22,940 nt of DNA. Source: JAVBPA01 sp031549925 (GTDB lineage: Bacteria; Bacillota; Clostridia; Oscillospirales; CAG-272). The stretch is taken from positions 1-22,940 of the forward strand of contig JAVBPA010000117.1 in NCBI GenBank assembly GCA_031549925.1, written 5' to 3'. Numbering within the stretch: the stretch's first letter is position 1; the number at the start of each line of letters is the position of its first letter. The notes below the pieces were generated by a model that was given only the letters and a program-made list of their open reading frames with translations, searched no databases and had not been told where the DNA came from. The translations under genes were made by a program, and so were the position numbers. This document shows, one piece after another, positions 1-6,255 of the stretch.

Positions 1-101
1 GGATAAATTTCGCTGTAAACTCCTATATCGCGTATCGCACGGGCAAGCGCTGAGCTGTCTTCTCCTCCGGCTTCAAGAATGCATATTATATCTTGTTTCA
101 T
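1..101 (-). CDS. guaA: GMP synthase-like protein, N-terminus only (partial)
   Basis: The gene reads leftward off the window edge, so only about 33 residues are visible. The start is ATG at 101-99, with an AGGAAAAG-type ribosome site just upstream; the other nearby ATG (109-107) hits a stop after two codons. The peptide begins MKQDIICILEAGGED and continues with ALARAIRDIGVYSEIYP, which matches the first strand and helix of the class I glutamine amidotransferase domain of GMP synthase (usual form LDFGGQY..LIARRIRELGVYSEI.P). That enzyme converts XMP to GMP. The usual DFGGQY is replaced by EAGGED, so it is either a diverged GuaA or a related amidotransferase; the Cys-His-Glu triad lies outside the window. 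A purine gene next to pyrE is plausible context. Confidence 0.65.
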   Translation of the reverse strand, partial: MKQDIICILEAGGEDSSALARAIRDIGVYSEIY

Positions 102-235
102 TTTTTCATCTTTTCCTTTTTATCATATATTTATTGAATCAACAAAAAACAGGTTGCGCTTTTTTTGTAAAAAAGAAATTTTTACAACGGGTTAATTGGT
201 TTTAAAATTCAAAATACGATTAAATCAAACAGTAA

Positions 236-269
236 AAGCTTATTTTTCTTTTTTCTTTTTGTTAAGCTT
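236..269 (-). terminator. possible weak terminator after pyrE
   Basis: AAGCTTA (236-242) and TAAGCTT (263-269) are perfect inverted repeats around a 20-base T/C-rich loop, overlapping the pyrE stop codon. The stem is AT-rich and the tail on the minus strand is only TTTAC, so termination would be weak. A second inverted repeat (TTGTAAAAA 165-173, TTTTTACAA 179-187) lies further downstream but also lacks a U-tract in either direction. The rest of 102-267 holds no gene that I can see. Confidence 0.3.
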
Positions 270-927
270 AAATTTTTTTGCAGTACTGCTCCATGTATTT
301 ATCCATTAATTCAACCAGCGCACCGTCTTCGTTTTGAATCATATATTCGCGTATTTCCAATACATTTACAATAGAATGGACCGGAAATCCGAATTCATCT
401 AAAACTGAATCCGCCGCAGTTTTCCCCTGAGGCATGAGCTCCATCCTGTCAGCGGAAATTATCATGGCTGTAATTTCAATTCCTCCGATAGCCTCAAAAA
501 GCGGAAGATTTTCACGCAGCGCGGTTCCCGCGGTTATAACATCCTCCACGATTATTATTTTATCACCGGGTTCTGGAACGGCTCCTACAAAAATACCGCC
601 CTCTCCGTGGTCTTTCGCTTCTTTTCGGTTAAAACAATAGCGAACGTCAATTCCGTAATTCCGATAAAGAGAGGAAGCCGCGGCGGCAGCCAGAGGTATT
701 CCCTTATAAGCAGGTCCGAACAATAAAGTTTTATCGTTAAGCGAACAATTTGAAACAATCGCTTTTGCGTAATAATCTCCCAAAACGGAAATTTGTCCGC
801 CTGTCCTGTATTTACCTGTATTAATAAAGTAAGGAGAGTGACGTCCGCTTTTTAAAACAAAATCGCCGAACGACATTACTTTGCACTCCAGCATAAATTT
901 TATAAAATCATGTTTATACTTTTCCAT
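268..927 (-). CDS. pyrE: orotate phosphoribosyltransferase
   Basis: 219 residues, a normal full length for PyrE. It transfers the phosphoribosyl group of PRPP to orotate, giving OMP in de novo pyrimidine synthesis; cytoplasmic, usually a dimer. Visible motifs: FGPAYKGIPLA (70-80), the flexible catalytic loop RKEAKDHGEGG (101-111) and the PRPP-binding signature IIIVEDVITAGTA (124-136) with the acidic pair before the T-A-G-T loop. The ATG at 927-925 is preceded by a GGCGG-like ribosome site. It has its own near-perfect promoter about 50 bases upstream and no other pyr gene beside it, so it is probably transcribed alone or with the downstream GMP-synthase-like gene 166 bases away. Confidence 0.95.
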   Translation of the reverse strand: MEKYKHDFIKFMLECKVMSFGDFVLKSGRHSPYFINTGKYRTGGQISVLGDYYAKAIVSNCSLNDKTLLFGPAYKGIPLAAAAASSLYRNYGIDVRYCFNRKEAKDHGEGGIFVGAVPEPGDKIIIVEDVITAGTALRENLPLFEAIGGIEITAMIISADRMELMPQGKTAADSVLDEFGFPVHSIVNVLEIREYMIQNEDGALVELMDKYMEQYCKKI

Positions 928-973
928 ATAAAAACCGCCTTTTCCCGTTTGTTTTTTATACTAATATCATATT

Positions 974-1002
974 ATTATATAAAATTACTTCGTTATTGTC
1001 AA
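974..1002 (-). promoter_or_regulatory. sigma-A promoter of pyrE
   Basis: On the minus strand TTGACA (1002-997) and TATAAT (979-974) are separated by exactly 17 bases, a full consensus match. The predicted transcript starts near 967, giving a leader of about 40 bases. No attenuator hairpin is visible in so short a leader. Confidence 0.82.
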
Positions 1003-1076
1003 TCATATACGAATAAAAAACATTCTTTTACAGATAATATCTTTAGAAATTTAGTTACAGAGGAGAGTGTTTTACC

Positions 1077-1754
1077 ATATTTAAGGAAATTTTATATTCG
1101 TCTATTACTTCTATTTTTTCGCTTGTTATATTATTTATTTTAACCAAATTAATGGGACGCCGGCAAATTGCCCAGCTTAGTTTTTACGATTATATAACCG
1201 GAATCACCTTGGGTTCAATTGCCGCTGAGCTTGCAATATCAAAAACAGACCGAATTGCCGCTTGCATTGCGGGGATGCTGATATATGCCGGAGCGGGTAT
1301 TTTTTTCGCGCTTCTGACAGATAAATTTTTGTTTATGAGAAAATTAATTACCGGACGTCCTCTCATATTATATAAAAACGGTCAGATCAATGTGGAAAAT
1401 CTTTCTAAATCTATGATGGATGTAAATGAATTTTTATCTTTTGCGAGAATACACGGTTATTTCGATTTAAACGAGCTTGACATCGCACTTCTCGAAACAA
1501 ACGGACAAATCAGTTTTCGCCCTATGCCGAATAAAAGAACAACAACCTGCGAAGATTTAAATATTATTCCTAAACCGAATTCTCAGATAATTCCGGTAAT
1601 CTTAAACGGAAAGATATTAAAAGAAAGATTGACAGAAGTTGAAAAGGATGAAAACTGGCTTCTTTTTAAATTATCGGAAAAAGGAAATTCGCGTATTAAA
1701 AAGATCGTTTTGGCAACCTGTGATGAAAATTATAATATAACAATATATCAATAA
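1077..1754 (+). CDS. DUF421 (YetF-like) membrane protein, start codon non-standard
   Basis: The recognisable part starts LMGRRQIAQLSFYDYITGITLGSIAAE, the conserved opening of the DUF421/YetF family (membrane helices followed by a small cytoplasmic alpha/beta domain; function not established). In the family a first transmembrane helix precedes the MGRRQ motif. The same frame here does encode one upstream (KEILYSSITSIFSLVIL...), but between the in-frame stop at 1044-1046 and the ATG at 1152 there is no ATG, GTG or TTG. The best-placed candidate is ATA at 1077, 11 bases after AGGAG (1061-1065), giving 225 residues. Starting at ATG 1152 gives 200 residues and loses the helix. A one-base homopolymer error in TTTT (1070-1073) would instead create a GTG start. 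The soluble domain at the C-terminus ends IYQ. Confidence 0.82.
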   Translation: MFKEILYSSITSIFSLVILFILTKLMGRRQIAQLSFYDYITGITLGSIAAELAISKTDRIAACIAGMLIYAGAGIFFALLTDKFLFMRKLITGRPLILYKNGQINVENLSKSMMDVNEFLSFARIHGYFDLNELDIALLETNGQISFRPMPNKRTTTCEDLNIIPKPNSQIIPVILNGKILKERLTEVEKDENWLLFKLSEKGNSRIKKIVLATCDENYNITIYQ

Positions 1755-1768
1755 TAATTATGATTTTA

Positions 1769-1797
1769 TTGACAAAAGCTTTTTAATTAAATATAAT
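1769..1797 (+). promoter_or_regulatory. sigma-A promoter of the GH123-like gene
   Basis: TTGACA (1769-1774), 17 bases, TATAAT (1792-1797). The start codon is at 1854, leaving a leader of about 50 bases that carries GGAGGGAG as ribosome site. Confidence 0.82.
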
Positions 1798-1853
1798 CGA
1801 ATCGTAACTGATTATTATATACAAAAACAAAAATCGGAGGGAGATTTTTATAA

Positions 1854-3431
1854 ATGAAATATACCGTTGTTGATATGACAGAATTTACATATCCCGATAT
1901 ATTCGATTATCCTTCTTCATCGAATGAAGCAGATGTGTTCGGCCCTCGCGGAGGTTATGCCGCATTCCAAACCGTATTAAGAGATTTACCGGAAGACGGA
2001 GAGATTTCGGTTAAAATGTGCGGTTTTGACAATTTCAAAACTGAACTATACGTTCTGTATCCGGTTTATGTCGAAGCAAACCATAATTTAAATGAAGAAA
2101 ACAGCCGTCCTTTTATGCCTCAGAGAAAAGCTCCGTTTTATTTATACGATTGTTTAGCTCCTTATTCGGGTAAATTGAAAGTATCTGATAAAAACGGCGG
2201 GATTTACGCGGCAATTTACATACCCGAGGAAACTATTCCCGGATTATACAAAGGAGAACTTTATATAGGCGATGTCCGCATACCGGTTAAACTCGAGGTT
2301 TTCGCCGCTCGTGTTCCGGAAGAAACGCTTAAAATTATAATGGGTTACAGCCGTGCGTGTGTTTCTAAATATCATAATGTTCCGCAAAACTCTGACGAAT
2401 TTAAACGTCTTGACGGCGAATATTTGAAAGCTCTTCGCCGTATGCACCAAAACATGATGTATGTCGGCGGAGTTTGCGTAAAAGAAGTATCAGAAAACAA
2501 ATACGAATTTGATTTTTCGGTTCTTGAAAATACTATCGAATGTTATCTTAATGCCGGAATGAAATATTTCAACGGACCCTCGATCGGATGGCGCAAAAGC
2601 TGGAGTCAATCAACAATTTTGCTGAATGGGAAAATACCCTCCATGAGTTATGAGGGATATTGCTATTTGACTCAATACCTCCCTGCTTTGCACGATATGC
2701 TTGAGAAGAGAGGATGGCTTGATATTTTTGTCATGGGTGTCGCCGACGAACCCAACAACGAAAACGCAACGGAATTCCGCGCGCTTTGCGGGCTGATACG
2801 AAAAATTGTTCCTGATATAAAGCTAATTGATGCTATGTCATACGGGAATTTGCACGGTGCGCTTGATATATGGGTTCCGCTTAACGCCGAATATGACCGC
2901 CACCAAAAGGAAATCGAAACATTGCGCGGAAACGGCGATGAAATATGGCATTATGTCTGCTGCGGTCCGAGAGGAGACGGCTATATAAACCGTTTTATGG
3001 ATTACGCGCTGCTTGCGACACGATATCTTTACTGGGGTAACTACAAGTATAATTTAACCGGATATCTGCATTGGGCGGCAAACTGCTACCAGTACGGAAA
3101 CCGCGCTTCCGACGGAGAACCGTATATGCAAAATCCATTTGAATGTAACTGCCCGGAACATCACAATACCGATGCGGTTTGTTTTCTGCCTGCCGGAGAT
3201 ACTCACCTGATATACCCGGGTATAAACGGACCCTGGATATCAATCAGACTTGAAAATCAACGCGAAAGCGCTGAGGAATACGAATTTCTGCGTATTCTTT
3301 CGCAAAAAAACAAAGCCCTTGCCGACGAAATATGCGTAAGCTGTTTCAGGGCTTTTAATGATGTCACGTTTGACACGAAATTATTTAAGGAAGCGAAAAA
3401 ACGTCTGCTTAAAGCTTGTTCAGAATTATAG
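1854..3431 (+). CDS. GH123-like (DUF4091) glycoside hydrolase, cytoplasmic
   Basis: 525 residues without signal peptide, so probably intracellular. An N-terminal beta domain (about 1-150, including the YIPEETIPGLYKGELYIGD region typical of DUF4091 proteins) is followed by a TIM-barrel-like region. The VADEP motif at 296-300 carries the adjacent Asp-Glu pair used for catalysis in GH123 N-acetyl-galactosaminidases; further family signatures are DIWVPLN (338-344), GYLHWAANCYQYG (403-415) and, near the end, SIRLENQRESAEEYEFL. By family it would hydrolyse a beta-linked N-acetylhexosaminide, but substrate and activity are inferred only. GGAGGGAG lies 10 bases before the ATG. It has its own promoter and converges with the RNHCP gene 10 bases downstream, with no terminator hairpin between them. 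Confidence 0.8.
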   Translation: MKYTVVDMTEFTYPDIFDYPSSSNEADVFGPRGGYAAFQTVLRDLPEDGEISVKMCGFDNFKTELYVLYPVYVEANHNLNEENSRPFMPQRKAPFYLYDCLAPYSGKLKVSDKNGGIYAAIYIPEETIPGLYKGELYIGDVRIPVKLEVFAARVPEETLKIIMGYSRACVSKYHNVPQNSDEFKRLDGEYLKALRRMHQNMMYVGGVCVKEVSENKYEFDFSVLENTIECYLNAGMKYFNGPSIGWRKSWSQSTILLNGKIPSMSYEGYCYLTQYLPALHDMLEKRGWLDIFVMGVADEPNNENATEFRALCGLIRKIVPDIKLIDAMSYGNLHGALDIWVPLNAEYDRHQKEIETLRGNGDEIWHYVCCGPRGDGYINRFMDYALLATRYLYWGNYKYNLTGYLHWAANCYQYGNRASDGEPYMQNPFECNCPEHHNTDAVCFLPAGDTHLIYPGINGPWISIRLENQRESAEEYEFLRILSQKNKALADEICVSCFRAFNDVTFDTKLFKEAKKRLLKACSEL

Positions 3432-3441
3432 AACAGGAATT

Positions 3442-3756
3442 CTACCAATCCCCTACTGTCAGGCTTATAAGAAGCTCTTTATCGTCGTCGCGTGCCGCCC
3501 GGCATCTTCTTTCTTCTCCGCAAACCAAACATTTATGAGTGATTATATACCCTTTTTTCGCATCGGGTTCAACTCTTTTCGGACGCATTTTCCCTCTGCA
3601 AGCGGATTCACGATCCCCCGGATTTATATCCGCGTGAATTGACCAGAGGCAATGCGGACAATGGTTGCGGGATGAATACGAAAGGGGGGTTACTTCTTTC
3701 CCGCAGTTCTCACAAACAAAACCCTCGTCATTTTTCTGAAATCTCTTGTTTTCCAT
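3442..3756 (-). CDS. RNHCP domain zinc-binding protein
   Basis: 104 residues. The family signature RNHCPHCLWSIHAD lies at 30-43, followed by PGDR (46-49), ACRGKM (52-57) and the second knuckle HKCLVCGEE (75-82). Cysteine pairs C15/C18, C33/C36 and C76/C79 suggest bound zinc; this is an RNHCP (PF12647-type) protein. The family is widespread and small, and its biochemical function is not known to me. It is transcribed alone, convergent with the GH123-like gene and divergent from the small secreted protein at 3903. Confidence 0.9.
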   Translation of the reverse strand: MENKRFQKNDEGFVCENCGKEVTPLSYSSRNHCPHCLWSIHADINPGDRESACRGKMRPKRVEPDAKKGYIITHKCLVCGEERRCRAARDDDKELLISLTVGDW

Positions 3757-3855
3757 AATGGTTTCCCGTATACCTATACAAATAATAATTAATATATTAT
3801 TACAAATATTTTACCTTCTGTTAAGACCCGCAACACAAATAGTTCAATAAATTTT

Positions 3856-3867
3856 GGTAATATTACC
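3856..3867. promoter_or_regulatory. 12-base palindrome, possible operator
   Basis: GGTAATATTACC is a perfect palindrome 35 bases upstream of the ATG at 3903, between two divergent genes. No clear -35/-10 pair could be placed with confidence around it, so the role as a protein-binding site is only a suggestion. Confidence 0.3.
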
Positions 3868-3902
3868 TTTAACGTTCAAGTGATTGGAAGGATTTAAAAA
3901 GG

Positions 3903-4217
3903 ATGCTCAAAAATAAAAAGTTTATATCCGCTTTAATAACAGTTATACTTTGCTTATCAATATCATTTGTTACTTTGCTCCCGGTAATGGCTGAGAGTGA
4001 AAGCGTAACACAAGATACAACCACGGCAGAAACGGAAAACGTTACGGAAGTTGAAACAACCACGGAAGCAGTAACTACGGAAGCAACCGAAGAAGAAAAA
4101 CCGGTTTCCGATATTTCTAATATAATCGGAATAATCGTAGCGGTTTTAGTTGGAGTCGGCGGAATTGCAGCGATAATTATTTTAGCACCGAAAAACAACG
4201 CACCTAAGAAAAAATAA
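3903..4217 (+). CDS. small secreted protein with Thr/Glu linker and C-terminal membrane anchor
   Basis: 104 residues. Signal peptide 1-30 (KNKKFISALITVILCLSISF, cleavage probably after VMA), then an acidic Thr/Glu-rich linker (about 31-67, repeated TTTEA-type words), then one transmembrane helix (about 72-95) and a basic tail APKKK. The mature part has no folded domain that I can recognise. The layout resembles that of the larger CBM9-like protein at 9231: signal peptide, Thr-rich linker, C-terminal helix, Lys-rich end. A ribosome site (GGAAGG) lies about 12 bases upstream. A strong terminator follows. The minus-strand frame across 3869-4306 is a shadow made by the repetitive linker codons. 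Confidence 0.75.
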   Translation: MLKNKKFISALITVILCLSISFVTLLPVMAESESVTQDTTTAETENVTEVETTTEAVTTEATEEEKPVSDISNIIGIIVAVLVGVGGIAAIIILAPKNNAPKKK

Positions 4218-4229
4218 ATAATTAATTTT

Positions 4230-4257
4230 AAAAGACGGGAAACCCCGTCTTTTTTTT
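4230..4257 (+). terminator. rho-independent terminator
   Basis: Ten-base stem AAAAGACGGG (4230-4239) / CCCGTCTTTT (4244-4253), AAAC loop, running into eight T. It ends the transcript of the small secreted protein and immediately precedes the palindromic repeat block. Confidence 0.9.
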
Positions 4258-4277
4258 GCGGACGCGAGGAGACGCGT

Positions 4278-4399
4278 GTTACTTTTTGAAAAAGTAACCA
4301 AAACATTATATTTATCCGTAGGGAACGACCCCTGTGTCGTTCCGGAAACTTAAGATACGAGAGAAGCGAAGGACGCTTGTTACTTTTTGAAAAAGTAAC
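4278..4399. repeat. palindromic repeat block, left copy (two palindromes)
   Basis: Two copies of a 21-base palindrome with 10-base arms GTTACTTTTT / AAAAAGTAAC (4278-4298 and 4379-4399), 101 bases apart. Between them is a second inverted repeat, GGAACGAC (4322-4329) / GTCGTTCC (4336-4343), and the word CTTAAG-ATACGAG. The whole block is the reverse complement of the block at 10229-10449: both have the same order of elements and nearly the same intervening sequence. The block lies between a terminator and the stop codon of the activase gene (4412). Confidence 0.92.
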
Positions 4400-4411
4400 C
4401 CAAACGTTTTT

Positions 4412-5287
4412 TTATAATAATGATTTTAATTTTATCAGTTGTTCTTCTGTCGGAACTCTTTCGCTGCCGAATATATTGTTTTCGGCTCTGCCGATATTTT
4501 CGGCTTTTGACGAACCGTAAGGATGGAATTTTAAAAGTTCCGTCTTTTTTATTCCGTGTTTTAAAGCTAGTTCTTTTAAGTTCAAAACAGTTTCCTCAGT
4601 GTCGTTTATATCTTTTATAATAACCGAACGCAGAGTGATTCTGTCCGCGTATTTTACCGAAGCATTTTTCAGATTTTGCAATATGCGTTCATTTCCTTTT
4701 CCGGTATATTCGATATGCTTTTTTGGCGAAAAAGCTTTTATATCAAATAATATATGATCGCAAAGTGAAAGATCAATTTTATCGAGATAATAACCGCATG
4801 TTTCAATAGATGTATTTATATCATTTTCACGCGAAGCTAAAAGCAGCGCGTTTGCAGCTTCGTATTGTAATGAAGGTTCTCCTCCGGATAATGTGATTCC
4901 CCCGTTTTTGCCGTAAAAAGCGCGGTCGCGAAGAACAATATCCATAATATAACCGACAGAAACTGTTTTCCCGCAGAATGAAAGCGCTCCGCTTCCGCAA
5001 ATATCCGCGCATTTTCCGCATCTTATACATTTATCGGAATTGAAAATATGTTTATTCTCTTCCTCAGTTATGCTGTGACAATTACCGGGGCATTCAAAAA
5101 CGCAGCCTCCGCATTTCACGCATCTTTGAGAATCCAAATAAATTTGAGGAAAAACCCGCTGCGTTTCCGGATTGTGACACCATATGCACCGCATAGGACA
5201 GCCGAGAAAAAATACAGTCGTTCTGATTCCCGGACCGTCATGCAATGAAAAACGCTGTATATCGGTTATATTACATAGATTTTCCAT
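4412..5287 (-). CDS. glycyl-radical enzyme activating enzyme (radical SAM)
   Basis: 291 residues. The N-terminus DGPGIRTTVFFLGCPMRC and CHNPET carry the radical SAM CX3CX2C cluster ligands C30, C34 and C37. A two-cluster ferredoxin insertion follows: C56/C59/C62/C66 and C87/C90/C93/C97. GGITLSGGEPSLQ (129-141) is the SAM-binding GGE region. Such enzymes use reduced SAM cleavage to place a glycyl radical on a partner enzyme. The ferredoxin insertion and length argue against the short pyruvate formate-lyase activase and for one of the other glycyl-radical enzymes (diol dehydratase, decarboxylase or lyase type). No glycyl-radical partner is in the window. It is the third gene behind cysCQ and cysD, 41 bases after cysD, so it is probably co-transcribed. 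Confidence 0.9.
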   Translation of the reverse strand: MENLCNITDIQRFSLHDGPGIRTTVFFLGCPMRCIWCHNPETQRVFPQIYLDSQRCVKCGGCVFECPGNCHSITEEENKHIFNSDKCIRCGKCADICGSGALSFCGKTVSVGYIMDIVLRDRAFYGKNGGITLSGGEPSLQYEAANALLLASRENDINTSIETCGYYLDKIDLSLCDHILFDIKAFSPKKHIEYTGKGNERILQNLKNASVKYADRITLRSVIIKDINDTEETVLNLKELALKHGIKKTELLKFHPYGSSKAENIGRAENNIFGSERVPTEEQLIKLKSLL

Positions 5288-5328
5288 TTTATTTTACCGC
5301 GGAAAAATAAAAATCGATGCAACGATTT

Positions 5329-6210
5329 TTACATATATCCGTCTTTGCGGAGCTCTTCAAGTCCTCCGCCGTCTTCTTTATCCTGTTCACGCCCGGCGCG
5401 TTCGGCTATATTAGCAAACTTTCCGGTTTTCAGTTCTTCTATTATCTCATCGAGATTCCCGGCGGTTGAATCCACGGGTTTAGTACACGGCCAGCAGCCG
5501 AGTGAACGGTATCTCTTGCCGCTTCCCATATCAAAATAAAGCGGAACAACCGGAACGCTTTCGCGTTTTATATATTCCCAAACGTCAAGCTCTGTCCAGT
5601 CGAGCAACGGATGGATTCTCACATGAGTACCCGGAGCGTAATCGGTTTTATACTGTCCCCAAAATTCCGGGGGCTGGTCTCCGATATCCCAGTCATTATT
5701 TTTATCTCTCGGCGAAAAATATCTTTCTTTTGATCTGCTTCCCTCTTCGTCGGCTCTTACTCCGACTATAACTCCGGTGTAAGGTTCGGTGTTTTTATCT
5801 ATTTCATAATTTCCCGTATCATGATTCATACGGTGTCTCGGCCATTCTCCCGACAGAGTGCAGCGTAAAGCTTCGGTTTTTAAATTACGGCAGCATTCAA
5901 GACGGGTCGCGTTCCCGTCCGGATAAGTCTGTTTGTTTTCCAAAGCTTCAATATTTTCACCGTAAATCATATCAAGCTTCCATTCTCGGGCAAGCCTGTC
6001 GCGGTATTCTATCATTTCAGGTATCTTATAATGCGTGTCTATATGAACAAGCGGAAACGGAACCCATCCGAAAAACGCCCTTCTTGCAAGGCAAAGCAAA
6101 ACTGTGCTGTCCTTTCCTATCGACCATAGCATACATAAGCTTTTAAATTGGCTGTATGCTTCGCGCAATATATGAATACTTCGATTCTCAAGTTCGTCCA
6201 AATGATCCAT
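5329..6210 (-). CDS. cysD: sulfate adenylyltransferase subunit 2 (CysD)
   Basis: 293 residues, the normal size for CysD. It forms adenylylsulfate (APS) from ATP and sulfate, normally as a complex with the GTPase CysN. The PP-loop of the N-type ATP pyrophosphatase fold is WSIGKDSTVLLCLA (29-42); further family signatures are PFPLVHIDTHYKIPEM, GVRADEEGSRSKERYFSPRD, WTELDVWEYIKRE and YRSLGCWPCTKPVDS. The segment before the YRSLGC motif is short compared with proteobacterial CysD. The ATG lies 45 bases after the cysCQ stop. cysN does not follow as it usually does; the next gene is a radical SAM activase. Confidence 0.92.
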   Translation of the reverse strand: MDHLDELENRSIHILREAYSQFKSLCMLWSIGKDSTVLLCLARRAFFGWVPFPLVHIDTHYKIPEMIEYRDRLAREWKLDMIYGENIEALENKQTYPDGNATRLECCRNLKTEALRCTLSGEWPRHRMNHDTGNYEIDKNTEPYTGVIVGVRADEEGSRSKERYFSPRDKNNDWDIGDQPPEFWGQYKTDYAPGTHVRIHPLLDWTELDVWEYIKRESVPVVPLYFDMGSGKRYRSLGCWPCTKPVDSTAGNLDEIIEELKTGKFANIAERAGREQDKEDGGGLEELRKDGYM

Positions 6211-6255
6211 TTTATATAAATAAACCTTCTCTCACGAGTATTGTATTTTTTTATT

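Noticed and set aside
165..187. Terminator between pyrE and the GMP-synthase-like gene
   Set aside because: TTGTAAAAA/TTTTTACAA is a perfect stem but entirely AT-rich and has no U-tract after it on either strand.
910..1143. 77-codon plus-strand open frame
   Set aside because: It starts inside pyrE, crosses the pyrE promoter and is in a different frame from the DUF421 protein whose ribosome site it contains; no family-like sequence.
3869..4306. 145-codon minus-strand open frame
   Set aside because: It is the antisense of the Thr/Glu-rich linker and terminator region, gives a Ser/Val/Thr-only protein, and has no ribosome site; the plus-strand protein has signal peptide, anchor and terminator.
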